Assembly (NCBI RefSeq): GCF_007741535.1
Contig: NZ_CP036525.1
Coordinates: 1,612,001 to 1,676,000 of the forward strand
Direction of reading: 5' to 3'
Source: Rubripirellula lacrimiformis
Lineage (GTDB): Bacteria; Planctomycetota; Planctomycetia; Pirellulales; Pirellulaceae
DNA: 64,000 nucleotides
In this document: piece after piece, positions 9,275-17,908 of the stretch
Numbering within the stretch: position 1 is the stretch's first letter
Layout of the letters: every line of letters starts with the position of its first letter
Made by a program: the position numbers and the translations under genes
Notes under the pieces: generated by a model
The model's input: the letters and a program-made list of their open reading frames with translations, nothing else
The model's database searches: none
Told to the model about the DNA's origin: nothing

Positions 9275-9358
9275 GACGTTCGGGCAAACGTCGTAGCGGA
9301 AGTCGTCAAGACTTTTGTAAATCATGGCGAGGCCGAAACTTTTGACGAGTCCCGCTAC
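9275..9358. repeat. Nested palindromes between convergent genes
   Basis: Two adjacent inverted repeats. The first is GACGTT-CGGGCA-AACGTC at 9275-9292. The second is a longer pair, GTAGCGGAAGTCGTCAAGAC at 9293-9312 and CTTTTGACGAGTCCCGCTAC at 9339-9358, which match in 16 of 20 positions as inverted repeats. The unit sits in the 240-base gap between convergent genes. It could be a bidirectional terminator or a copy of a dispersed intergenic element. Confidence 0.5.
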
Positions 9359-9437
9359 CCGAATACCGAGGTGCAGCGAGGCAGCGCCCGTGATTCAGTC
9401 GATGACTGTGGCGCCCAAAAGTTACGAACGTTATCCC

Positions 9438-11363
9438 TTACGGGGCCGGCTGGGTCGGCGGGTTTTCCAAGTACGACATCAGTTCGAAGACTTCGTCTTT
9501 GGTGTACTGGTCCATCAACGCCTTCGGCATCATCGACACGCTGGACGGTACCATCGCTTCGATGTCATCTTGGGCAACGACGATGGGCGCCTTGGCTTCG
9601 GCGCTGGGCATCAGTGACACGTTGTCATCGTCCTCTTTGACCAACACGCCGGTGATCGTTCGGCCGTCGACGGTCAGGATTCGCTGCATCAAGTACTTTT
9701 CGTCGATCTTGTGCGACGGGTCTAGGATTTCTTTCAGCACGCCCATTCGGTCGCCCTTCCAGCGTGTCAGCACGTCCGTCAAATCGGGGCCGATCACACC
9801 GCCCTGTCCGGAAACCTTGTGGCATCCCGCACAGGATGCTTCGGCGAAGATCCGTTGGCCAATTTCGGGGCTGCGGCCAACCAGGCCATTTTCCATTTCG
9901 CCCTGGAAGTCATCGATCGTCCATGATTGGACGAAGGTGCGATTGCTGCCGATAGGGTTGGCGGGTTCCACGGGGTCTTTCAGCCATGCGTCCAGGTCTT
10001 CGACGACCACCATGACGCCATACATGCGGTACCAGTGCTGGGGGAAGGTGCAAACGAAGGGGTATTCGCCAGGTTCGGTAGGTGCCGTGAACGTCAACCG
10101 ATAGACATCATGAGCCGCGACCATCGGTGTCGCTTCCAAGACCATGTCGGATTCGGGAACGTAGGGCAGTCCACCATTGACGCCCGATGGACCCGCTTCC
10201 AGGCCTTTCTGAGCGACTTCTTTCAGTGTTCCCGGAGTCGAGATCACTAGGTTGTGAGGCATCAGGTCGTGGTTTTCTAGAACCACTTGGACCGGGCGTC
10301 CTGCTTCGACAGCGAAGTACGTGATGTCGTACCGCATCTCTTCTTCGACCGTTTTGATACGGATCATTCGAACCGTGATCGCACCCAATCGACTGCGTGC
10401 GTCGCGAGCAGCATCCGCATCCACCGTCGCCATCAGGCTATCGGCCAATTGCATCGCGTCGGTGAACTCGCCACTGGTTCGATCCTTGGCCTGCGTCGCT
10501 TCGGCAATCGATACCAATTGACTTAGCAGGGCTGTGGCGGTCGCTTGGTCACGGTCGTCGCTATCGATTCGCAGCAGTGTCTTGACGGCCACCGGTCGCA
10601 GTTTTTCGTCGCCGACCATGGGGGCGACCAGTTGAAACGTTTCGCCGGCGTTTTGTGGGATCAGACCCAGGGCCCGCACCGCGGCCGATTGGACGGCCGC
10701 CGTGGACGTCTGCTGGATCGTCGCCACGACCGACTTGCGAACCGCATCATCTCGCTTGGCCGTCGGCATCAGCGATACCGAGTTCAGCCAAGCCAGGGTC
10801 GTGTCGTCGTCCTTGGATGCCATCTGCATCGCAAGGTCGCGTTTGCCAGCCATCACCAATCCAGCGAACCCTGCCGACGCGGCAAAGGCATCATCCGATG
10901 ATGTGGCGTCGATCAAGGCATCGGATTGCTTTTGCATATCGCCGACGGGAAGTCCCAGCAACAGTTTGGCAAGTTCGCGGCGGGTGCGTTGAACCGTTTG
11001 GTCGTCACCGTCCACCCGCGACATCGCGTCGATCAGTACCGATACGGATCCAACGTCATCCAGTTTGGACAACGCGGCCACTGCTTCCTCGCGGAATTGA
11101 GCCGGCATGCCTGGTCGTGACAGGATTGCCGAGTAAACCGGAATGTACTTTGCGTCGTCTGTCTTTCGCGGCACCATCAACAATCGGGCGTTGTCCAGAC
11201 GCTTCAATTGGTAGGCCACGATCCGTGGGCTCTTGTCCAAGAACACCACGGGAGCTTCGGCTTTCGCCTTTGCCGTGTCCGCGGCACCACCATGATTGTG
11301 GTCATCGGCCACCACAGGGGTGCCGCAGGCAAGCATCAGCAAACAAACGTAAAAACGCATCAC
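9438..11363 (-). CDS. Secreted azurin-like plus PVC-type heme-binding protein
   Basis: This 641-aa protein has a signal peptide (FYVCLLMLACGTPVVADDH). About 280 residues of HEAT-like helices follow. Next is a cupredoxin domain with plausible type I copper ligands: His in LMPHNLVIS, then Cys, His and Met in VCTFPQHWYRMYG. A C-terminal cytochrome-like domain carries CAGCHKVSGQGG and GPDLTDV, the planctomycete heme-binding domain often annotated as TIGR02603. Copper and heme on one polypeptide suggest periplasmic electron transfer. It lies 50 bases downstream of the frameshifted SGNH/dehydrogenase gene on the same strand, and in related planctomycetes these modules often form one system. Substrate and partner are unknown. 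Confidence 0.85.
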   Translation of the reverse strand: MMRFYVCLLMLACGTPVVADDHNHGGAADTAKAKAEAPVVFLDKSPRIVAYQLKRLDNARLLMVPRKTDDAKYIPVYSAILSRPGMPAQFREEAVAALSKLDDVGSVSVLIDAMSRVDGDDQTVQRTRRELAKLLLGLPVGDMQKQSDALIDATSSDDAFAASAGFAGLVMAGKRDLAMQMASKDDDTTLAWLNSVSLMPTAKRDDAVRKSVVATIQQTSTAAVQSAAVRALGLIPQNAGETFQLVAPMVGDEKLRPVAVKTLLRIDSDDRDQATATALLSQLVSIAEATQAKDRTSGEFTDAMQLADSLMATVDADAARDARSRLGAITVRMIRIKTVEEEMRYDITYFAVEAGRPVQVVLENHDLMPHNLVISTPGTLKEVAQKGLEAGPSGVNGGLPYVPESDMVLEATPMVAAHDVYRLTFTAPTEPGEYPFVCTFPQHWYRMYGVMVVVEDLDAWLKDPVEPANPIGSNRTFVQSWTIDDFQGEMENGLVGRSPEIGQRIFAEASCAGCHKVSGQGGVIGPDLTDVLTRWKGDRMGVLKEILDPSHKIDEKYLMQRILTVDGRTITGVLVKEDDDNVSLMPSAEAKAPIVVAQDDIEAMVPSSVSMMPKALMDQYTKDEVFELMSYLENPPTQPAP

Positions 11364-11413
11364 AGAAATCCGGTTCAGTCAATCAAGTTGAAAAGCAATG
11401 GTCGTCGCAGCGG

Positions 11414-12763
11414 TTACTGTTCCAGTCGCCGCATGGTTTCGTCCAGCGTGTACTGCAGGTAATCGTCCATGTCGTACTCCAGTACGCCCAAGGCCAATTC
11501 AACAGCATCGTCACCGGACAAGAAACTGACCGCACGGACGCCTTCGAGTCGAACACGTGGGTGTTCGTCTGCGATGCACTGTGCGATCAGATCAGCATGG
11601 TTAGGAACCGCGTCGATCCAGAACGACAACACGCGAGTCGCTGCGGCGCGGGCGCGATGGTCCTTGGCGTTCAACAGTTGACCCAGCAGTTCTTCGTTGA
11701 CGCGGTTGTGCGTCTGATGAACCCAAAGTGCTTCGGTCAGTTGGTGCTCGTAATTTTCGTCCGATGCGTCCAACGAACCGATCCAGGTTTGCAGTGCGCC
11801 GACCACTTCGTCCGAATCACGCGATGCCAGTTCACGACGGACGCGATAGCGGGTGCGGTCTTCCGGAACTTTCAACAGTTCTAGCAGGGCTGGGATCGGT
11901 TCCCCGGAAATCTTTGCTGGTTGCAACAGTGGACGTGTCTTGTGTTTGACACGCCAAATCCGACCGTGACTCTTGTCGCGGCTTGGATCACGCAAATTGT
12001 GCTGCAGGTGACCGATCAGGGCGTTGTGCCAATCGACCAAATAGATGGACCCGTCCGGGGCGATCTGAACATCCACGGGGCGGAAGTTGCCGTCGTCGCA
12101 CATCAGCAAAGGTTCAATTTCTTTGCCGACGAATCCGGATCCCTCTTCGCGAACTTCGTGATTCAGGATGCCGCGATCACCGATCACGTTGGTGACCAAG
12201 AAGTTGCCTTGCATTTCAGGTGGGAAATGGCGGCTGGAGATCATCGCACATCCGGACAACGGACGAGTCCGTTTGGGATAGAAGGTTGGGAACGAATACT
12301 TCGGATCGCCACCGGCCATTTCGGCAACGCGGCGGTGTTGGCTGCCGCCTGGGTGCTTCAACGGGTAATCGATGCGGCCGGAAATCGGTGCGGCCCAGTA
12401 CGAATTGCCGGGGGATGCGTCGCCGATGAAGTTTTGGCCCCAACGATCGAACACGTGGCCCCAAGGGTTAGCAAAGGCAAAGTTGCTGAACACGCCCAAC
12501 TTTTCGCTCTTGGGGTGGTAGTTCCAGATGCCTGCTTCACCCAGTCGGGTCAACCCATAGGGGCTTTCGACTTGCGAAAATTTGAACGTGCCTTCTTGGA
12601 AATAGAGGTTACCACCCGGTCCCCATTCGAATGCTGAAATCCCGTGGTGCGAATCGGCGGTATCAAAACCGAACAGTTTGCGAACCACGTCATCGGCCTT
12701 GTCGTCGCCGTCGGTATCACGCGCGACAAGGATGTCGGGCTGTTCGGCAATGTAGGCCGCCAT
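11414..12763 (-). CDS. PVC-type dehydrogenase/propeller protein, 3' fragment of a frameshifted gene
   Basis: This frame encodes the C-terminal two thirds of a 'putative membrane-bound dehydrogenase' protein (TIGR02604-like). It begins within AAYIAEQPDILVARDTDGD, runs through beta-propeller segments such as DVQIAPDGSIYLVDWHN, and ends in HEAT-like helices (HPRVRLEGVRAVSFL). It lacks its own signal peptide. Its first in-frame ATG at 12763 lies inside the overlap with the upstream frame, so independent translation is unlikely. Joining the two frames after ELTADGG restores a continuous family match. The shift equals a loss of two bases, or a gain of one. It is either a pseudogene or an assembly or sequencing error. 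Confidence 0.75.
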   Translation of the reverse strand: MAAYIAEQPDILVARDTDGDDKADDVVRKLFGFDTADSHHGISAFEWGPGGNLYFQEGTFKFSQVESPYGLTRLGEAGIWNYHPKSEKLGVFSNFAFANPWGHVFDRWGQNFIGDASPGNSYWAAPISGRIDYPLKHPGGSQHRRVAEMAGGDPKYSFPTFYPKRTRPLSGCAMISSRHFPPEMQGNFLVTNVIGDRGILNHEVREEGSGFVGKEIEPLLMCDDGNFRPVDVQIAPDGSIYLVDWHNALIGHLQHNLRDPSRDKSHGRIWRVKHKTRPLLQPAKISGEPIPALLELLKVPEDRTRYRVRRELASRDSDEVVGALQTWIGSLDASDENYEHQLTEALWVHQTHNRVNEELLGQLLNAKDHRARAAATRVLSFWIDAVPNHADLIAQCIADEHPRVRLEGVRAVSFLSGDDAVELALGVLEYDMDDYLQYTLDETMRRLEQ

Positions 12764-14132
12764 CGGCGGTCAGTTCGAAACCGGTCGGTTGGTGCAGTCC
12801 GCCCATGAACGTCTTGCAAACATCCGCGTCGCCGTCGCCATCGGAATCTTCCAGGATCAGGATCTTGTCGTCCAGTTTCGTTTTCGGTTTCCAGTGTGGG
12901 TACGACGGCATCGTTGCAACCCACAGACGACCTTGATTGTCGAAGTTCAGTGCGACCGGGTTGGCCAGTTCAGGGAACTGTTCTTCCGAAGCCACCAATT
13001 GAATTTCAAAGCCATCGGCCAGCTTGAACAGTTTTTGTTGTTCGGCCGCGGTTCGATAATCCAGCGATCCCAGTTTGCCGCGTTTTACGTTGGGGTCGTT
13101 GGGAATGCCGACGTTGGTTTTGGGAGTGATGAACGGCAAGGTGTTGGAGTCGTCCGCTTCGTCAGGCACGCTTTGTCCAGCCGCAAGTTTCCAAATGCGA
13201 GCGTCTCGGATCGCAGCCATCTGGTCCAAGATGGCTCGTTCACGTTCCATCACGTCCGTGTTGTTGTACGTGCCGTCGCTGCCCGCTTTGCCGCGTCCAC
13301 CGTAAATCGAAAAACCATTGACGGCTCGGTAACGGTGCCACCAATGGAAATTCTTGTCGTTGATTTCTGCCAATACCTTCGGGTCGACCGAAGTCGGTCC
13401 GCCGTCGCCAAAGATGGCTTGGTTCAAGATCGGCCCGAACGCGGCGTAGCCGTCGGCGTTCAGGTGGCATCCGTTGAGCGTCAGACGCGCGTCGGAATCT
13501 TCAAACAGCTTTTGGGTCGGGGTGAAAACATCCGCGAAGACAACGTCGGTTTCGTCGGCGGCTTGGCGGAGTGCTTCGGTGTACATCGCCAGGCGAACGT
13601 TATGAGCTTCGCCGTTGGGAAGGTTCGGATCGCCCGTGTTTTCGAATGCGATTGGCGATACCAGGACGACCTGCGGTGCACCCTTGCCGTAGTCTTTCGA
13701 CTTTGTGTCGTTGACCAGGTCAATGATCTGTTGACGGAATTTCGATACTCCGGCTTCATCAGCAAACGATTCGTTGTAGCCAAAGAAGTAGACGATGACC
13801 GAAGCGGAACTGTGTTTCAGATGATCGTCGGGCGAACCGAAGTTTTGCGACCGGATTCGGTCCTGCGGTTCGTCGCCTGGAAAGCACAGGTTGCGGACGA
13901 CCAAAGATTTGTCGGCGAACCGCTGGTGCAGCAGCGATTCCCATTCATTGTTGTGCTGCAGGCGTTCGCCCAACGCATTTCCCACCAAACAGATGTGTTC
14001 GCCGTCACGAAGTTCAAGTTCGGCGGCTTCGGCGGGGGCCGATGGGCCCATCACCATGGCTGCGATTGTCCAAGTGGCAATCAACGACTTGATGTGGGCG
14101 GCCGATGGAAGGCCAAGTAAGCATCTATTCAC
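12717..14132 (-). CDS. SGNH-fold plus dehydrogenase N-terminus, 5' fragment of a frameshifted gene
   Basis: The start is GTG 14132, giving a signal peptide (SLIATWTIAAMVMGPSAPAEA). Residues 40-240 form an SGNH/GDSL-like domain: VGNALGERLQ in place of GDS, GYNES, and NGCHLNADGY near the end. The nucleophilic Ser is absent, as I recall for the SGNH domains fused to this family, so hydrolase activity is doubtful. From residue 380, FKLADGFEIQLVASEEQFPE begins the dehydrogenase/propeller domain. After TADGG the frame becomes LHCRTARHPCRA and stops, while the proper continuation is read in the frame that ends at 11414. The 12717-12763 overlap marks the frameshift. The intact protein would be exported. 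Confidence 0.75.
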   Translation of the reverse strand: MNRCLLGLPSAAHIKSLIATWTIAAMVMGPSAPAEAAELELRDGEHICLVGNALGERLQHNNEWESLLHQRFADKSLVVRNLCFPGDEPQDRIRSQNFGSPDDHLKHSSASVIVYFFGYNESFADEAGVSKFRQQIIDLVNDTKSKDYGKGAPQVVLVSPIAFENTGDPNLPNGEAHNVRLAMYTEALRQAADETDVVFADVFTPTQKLFEDSDARLTLNGCHLNADGYAAFGPILNQAIFGDGGPTSVDPKVLAEINDKNFHWWHRYRAVNGFSIYGGRGKAGSDGTYNNTDVMERERAILDQMAAIRDARIWKLAAGQSVPDEADDSNTLPFITPKTNVGIPNDPNVKRGKLGSLDYRTAAEQQKLFKLADGFEIQLVASEEQFPELANPVALNFDNQGRLWVATMPSYPHWKPKTKLDDKILILEDSDGDGDADVCKTFMGGLHQPTGFELTADGGLHCRTARHPCRA

Positions 14133-14928
14133 AGGTTCAATTGACTCATGTAGGTGGAATCAGCAAAGTTGGGACCGACAAGGGGGCCGAGGCATCCGGT
14201 GGGCTGGTGGAGTTTCCGAAGCCGAGAGCGGCAGCAAGGAGATCTGTATTATGGTCTAAGCCGCCAACGGCATCCGTCTAAATATAGATCTCTGGTCGGG
14301 GCATTTCATGCACCCTTATTTCTAAATCCAACGCTTGGGGTTGATCGGACCCCCGTCTTGCCGGTTTTGATTGTCGTTCCCGTAGCCGAATGATTGTTCA
14401 AGTCGGCGGCCATCGATAGTAGTTGTTCAGACCGCGAGGATGTAGGCGAACTAGGAACTGTGCGCCATTTAACAAGCTGGTGGCGCATTCGCGTACCGCC
14501 CGGCCGCCGCCAGGGTGGCTTGGAACCGAGCCGCAAGCTGCTGGAAAGTGGCCTGCCGAGATTCGCCCAACCCAGACTCGTTTCCGGTGGTCCGCCACGG
14601 GGGTGATTGGCAATCGCCGATGCGGATCAGCGAGCGATCAGAAGTTGCCGATGGGAAGCTGCCGGTCAGAAGTTGCCGGGCAGAGAGTCTGCACATCGGA
14701 TCAAACGCCGCGGCACCGATCGAAACCGGCGGGCGAATCGGATGCAGGCGGGGATCAGACCGAAGCGGCAGAGCGACTCTGTCCGCGGTAGCGTCGGCCA
14801 GCGGCACGGGGGATTGCCATACCCGATTCGGGATGCCGAACAGATGTGGCCGCAGCGGGAATCCCGCGGCTGCTTGATTGCGTGGGAGACTGATTTCCCC
14901 GGCGCTGTAGCGTCGAACCCGTCGGGGG
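14133..14928. other. Long intergenic region upstream of the SGNH gene
   Basis: About 800 bases without a convincing gene. Open frames on both strands are rich in Arg, Pro and Ser and look like GC-rich chance frames. Visible elements are a dyad, TGCGCCA at 14461-14467 with TGGCGCA at 14481-14487, and two copies of CAGAAGTTGCCG about 28 bases apart near 14640-14680. There is also a 17-base motif, GGTGATTGGCAATCGCC, at 14602-14618 that recurs with one change at 35420-35436. No T-loop or other tRNA signature was seen. Confidence 0.45.
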
Positions 14929-15153
14929 TCAGGAGGCAACGTCGACGCGGTTGACCACTGTTAGGCCAGCGGCCACTACACGGACGGCTTCTTGCGCAAG
15001 TTGTTTGTGATAGAAGCTGCGAACGCTTCCGCTAAGTTGCAGCTTGTTGTTGGTTCGGTCGACTCGCAGGGTTCGCAAATCGCGAACCGAGTTGTTCGCC
15101 AGAACGGCTGCGGCGGCTTCGTGGGTAAGGTCCTTCTGGGCAGTTTCAATCAT
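14929..15153 (-). CDS. BON domain protein (74 aa)
   Basis: A single BON domain fills this short protein: a helix (ALTHEAAAAVL-like region), then DLRTLRVDRTNNKLQLSGSV and EAVRVVAAGLTVVNRVDV. The pattern is that of BON modules, which bind phospholipid or stabilise envelope assemblies. There is no signal peptide, which is unusual for periplasmic BON proteins, so it may be cytoplasmic or rely on a partner. The start is ATG 15153, preceded on the minus strand by AAGGAAT at a suitable distance. The frame is open further upstream, but that part (57 codons) shows no domain character. It is monocistronic, with 800 bases of non-coding sequence downstream. Confidence 0.8.
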   Translation of the reverse strand: MIETAQKDLTHEAAAAVLANNSVRDLRTLRVDRTNNKLQLSGSVRSFYHKQLAQEAVRVVAAGLTVVNRVDVAS

Positions 15154-15793
15154 TGATTCAATTCCTTGATGCCTTGGATGGGGACGGGATTGAAACACAG
15201 TCCACAGAAATGGTGGCCAAAGATTTTGGCAAGGTGACACCAATTTGCGGGTCGAAGATTGTGCGGATCGCGACATCCAGTCATCGCATCCTGGATCCGC
15301 GCAATCGTGGGTTTCGATCACTCCTTTAAATATGCCACACGAATTGGAAACTGCCTACGGGAAACACGATCGAATTTGCGACTTATCGTCGCACCGGAGC
15401 AAACAAGCTGTTGAACGCAGTCGCAAAGCCAAGCTGTTTCCATTGCTAGCGTTCTAACCAGCCGTGGAACTGGCGGCCATCTTTTGTTGCAATCGCAACC
15501 TCTATTCCTATGCACCGCAAGCCAGACCAACACTGCAGCCTTGCGACTGTGGGACACGTTGTCTGTTTGCGTGTTCACCTACGGACGGTCATCGGTGTGA
15601 ACATCGTCACGACTGGGCCACGTGTGTCGATTGTAGGGATCACTGCGTGCCAACCCGCAGTTGAGTTGGTGTTTACCGCTGATGGGCGTTTGACGGGCCA
15701 CCTTTGCGGCCTACCCATTTGGTACGGCGTGGTCAAAGAGGGCACTGGACGCGCGATCTAAATAGCGAAAAGCAACTAAATGGGATTGCAAAG
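15154..15793. other. Divergent intergenic region before the GGDEF gene
   Basis: About 640 bases between the divergent BON and GGDEF genes. A perfect inverted pair, GCGGATC (15263-15269) and GATCCGC (15294-15300), encloses a second pair, ATCCAG and CTGGAT, and could be an operator or RNA hairpin. Several short open frames exist, none recognisable. The region should hold both promoters. Confidence 0.4.
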
Positions 15794-17293
15794 ATGTGGC
15801 TTGATTTGATGATCGTAATGAGTTGTGGTGGTGCTGGTCTGGCCTGTGGCTGGGTCATGCACGCGACCAATGCAGGTGCAAGCGTCGCAACTACCAGCCC
15901 CGAATCTGTTGGCGGCGTCGAGACGGGATCCCCGGCAAGCAGTGGTGATGACGGTGAACCGTCACGCGAAAAAATCAACGAGGTGGCCGACCGGCTCCGC
16001 GCCTACGCACAGACGATGGCCGAAGACGTCGATGCGCACCAAACGGCTGTTCAAGCCGTCAACAACAGTTTGACATCGGACGAATCCAAGTCGCCCGAAT
16101 CGGTCTTTCAAGCCATCACGCAGCTGATCGAAGCAAACGAAGTGATGCAGTCGCAGTTGCGAACTGCCCAAGATCGCATTCATGCCCAGTCTGCCCAGAT
16201 TCAATCGGCCGAACGCCGTGCCATGACCGATGCGCTCACTCTGGTTCCCAACCGCGGTGCGTTTGACAAGCATTTGGCCCGTCAACATGACCTGGGCGGG
16301 ATCAACGCGGGGACGCTGGCCGTTTTGGACGTCGATAATTTCAAGAAGTTCAACGACGTATGCGGTCACCGTGCGGGCGACGAAGTTTTGAAGGTTGTCG
16401 CCAATATGCTGCATTCCAAGCTAAACCAATACGGGATCGTCGCTCGATTTGGTGGCGAGGAATTTGCGGTGATCTTGGACGGTTGCCCCATCGAACGAGC
16501 GAAAGAGTTGGTGGAAGCCGCTCGAGCCGAGATTGCCGAACGCGATATCTTGTTCGAAGACAAGCGGTTGCGTGTGACGGCGTCCGCCGGCGTTGCCGAA
16601 TTGGCCGAAGGTGAGTCATCGGCAAGTTGGCTTGAACGTGCCGACAAGGCGCTTTATCGATCGAAAAAAGCCGGTCGCGATTGCGGGCATTGGATGGATC
16701 ATCAAACGCCTGTGAAAATCGAACCATCGATCCCGTTGCCGGCTCCGCCGACCGTCGCAACGACGCCTGTTTCGCCTGTCGCGGCGGTTCTTAACACAGC
16801 CTCGACGGCCTCCGTCAAAGGTTCCGCTGCCCAACCGAAGCCGAAAAAACACATGGGCCTGCCTGGCCGTGCTGATCTGGCTGGTGCATTCGACGAAATT
16901 CGCAACCGCACCCAGTCGAACGTATCGATGTTCGTGATGGCCATTCGTTGCAACACCGAAGCAAACCCCACGGCGATGCGTTCGTTGATGCAGATCGTGC
17001 GTGCGACGCTGCGATCGGTGGACCGGCTTGGTTGTGATGACGAGTCAACGTTCTTGGTGTTCATGCTAAGTGCGGATGAATCGACTGCCGAAGCACGCAG
17101 TCTGCAAATTTGCCGGTCGGTCTCTGCGATCGGCTTGGACAGCGATAGCGGAGTAGCCCATCCGGTTTCGATCGGTGTTTCGCAAGTGCGATCCGACGAA
17201 GGATTCGAGGGCGTGGTTGAACGCTGCGTCGCGTTGGCTGTCGAAGCCAAGGATGTCGATGGCGACCCTGTCCGAATGGAATCGTTTGTTTGA
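15794..17293 (+). CDS. GGDEF protein (diguanylate cyclase) with degenerate second GGDEF-like domain
   Basis: This 499-aa protein starts with a hydrophobic segment (LDLMIVMSCGGAGLACGWVM) that may anchor it. A helical, probably coiled-coil region (residues 55-145) follows. The GGDEF domain at about 150-305 is intact: ALTLVPNRGAFDKHL, DVDNFKKFNDVCGHRAGDE and the active loop GGEEF at 220-224. No RxxD inhibitory site precedes the loop. After a Pro/Thr/Ala linker (310-355) comes a second domain with the same layout, GLPGRADLAGAFDEI and then RLGCDDESTFLVFM where RxGGDEF would be. It therefore looks like a GGDEF fold that lost its catalytic loop, perhaps a sensor. The likely role is c-di-GMP synthesis. 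Confidence 0.85.
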   Translation: MWLDLMIVMSCGGAGLACGWVMHATNAGASVATTSPESVGGVETGSPASSGDDGEPSREKINEVADRLRAYAQTMAEDVDAHQTAVQAVNNSLTSDESKSPESVFQAITQLIEANEVMQSQLRTAQDRIHAQSAQIQSAERRAMTDALTLVPNRGAFDKHLARQHDLGGINAGTLAVLDVDNFKKFNDVCGHRAGDEVLKVVANMLHSKLNQYGIVARFGGEEFAVILDGCPIERAKELVEAARAEIAERDILFEDKRLRVTASAGVAELAEGESSASWLERADKALYRSKKAGRDCGHWMDHQTPVKIEPSIPLPAPPTVATTPVSPVAAVLNTASTASVKGSAAQPKPKKHMGLPGRADLAGAFDEIRNRTQSNVSMFVMAIRCNTEANPTAMRSLMQIVRATLRSVDRLGCDDESTFLVFMLSADESTAEARSLQICRSVSAIGLDSDSGVAHPVSIGVSQVRSDEGFEGVVERCVALAVEAKDVDGDPVRMESFV

Positions 17294-17685
17294 TCGGCAA
17301 GCGTCGTTTTTGGCTCACGAAATTTGTAGCCAATCGATAGGGAGGAATCTCCTCCTATAACGACGATTAACGATGAACTGTGGATGTGGGTTTGCGTTTG
17401 TCCGCGAAAATCTCGGACTCGGGATAGATCCGCCTTGACCCGAGTAAACGTCACACCCTATCCTCCCAAACATGTTGAGGGTTCGGAAACGAACTCGCCA
17501 ACGTTGGCACTTTGAGTCGCACGCGGTCCTGCACTGGCATTCATTTTTCCGATTGCTGCGGACACGTTGATTCCCTATATCGTATGGATGCGATAGACGG
17601 ACCAGCTGCGTCAATGATTCAAGTGACATGTTCATCGTGTTGACCGGCAAGGATGCTGTCACTCGATCGGACTCCAATCCACCGG

Positions 17686-17751
17686 CTCCCGGAACTGAAG
17701 CGCGTTGTCCTCCGCCCCCCTAGGATATCGTACTTTCCGGGAGCTTTTTTT
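17686..17751 (+). terminator. Intrinsic terminator with long apical region
   Basis: A perfect 10-bp stem, GCTCCCGGAA at 17686-17695 and TTCCGGGAGC at 17735-17744, is followed by seven T. The 39-base loop is long for a plain terminator and may contain further structure. It lies 390 bases after the GGDEF stop, so it may end a separate plus-strand RNA. Confidence 0.7.
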
Positions 17752-17760
17752 ATGCGCCGA

Positions 17761-17802
17761 CACCATCGCTAACGACCTTTTACAAAGGCGTTAGCGATGG
17801 TG
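17761..17802. terminator. Long near-perfect hairpin between convergent genes
   Basis: CACCATCGCTAACG at 17761-17774 pairs fully with CGTTAGCGATGGTG at 17789-17802. An inner CCTTT/AAAGG stem closes a TAC loop with a single bulged A. There is no T-run. It could be a bidirectional transcription barrier or the core of a structured RNA. Confidence 0.5.
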
Positions 17803-17908
17803 ATCGATGTCCACGAATTGTTCGCGCTGTTGATTCCGTTGCGCTGTTGATTCCGTCAATCAGCCCGGCTCCGTCAGGCCTGGCCGATCGGTGACTGCGG
17901 GCAACCGT

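Larger units (their letters stand above)
17294..17908. other. Convergent intergenic region with hairpins and possible small RNA
   Basis: About 615 bases between the convergent GGDEF and response-regulator genes. It contains a small hairpin just after the GGDEF gene (GGAGGA-ATC-TCCTCC, 17341-17355). Further on are a strong terminator far downstream (17686-17751), a long hairpin (17761-17802) and a 17-bp tandem duplication (GCGCTGTTGATTCCGT at 17824-17839 and 17841-17856). The distance of the terminator from the GGDEF stop leaves room for an independent small transcript. Confidence 0.5.

Noticed and set aside
10655-11884. 409-residue open frame on the plus strand
   Set aside because: It is antisense to the azurin/heme protein and to the propeller fragment, both of which show clear domains. 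Its product is Arg/Pro/Ser-rich with no family.
12789-14120. 443-residue open frame on the plus strand
   Set aside because: It lies opposite the SGNH/dehydrogenase gene and its residues reflect codon mirror effects in GC-rich DNA. No ribosome binding site or domain.
14515-14877. 120-residue plus frame in the long intergenic region
   Set aside because: Overlapping frames of similar length occur on both strands, there is no ribosome binding site, and the composition is Arg/Ser/Ala-rich as in random GC-rich sequence.
15510-15761. 83-residue plus frame before the GGDEF gene
   Set aside because: No Shine-Dalgarno and no domain. It lies in the leader region of a convincing gene.
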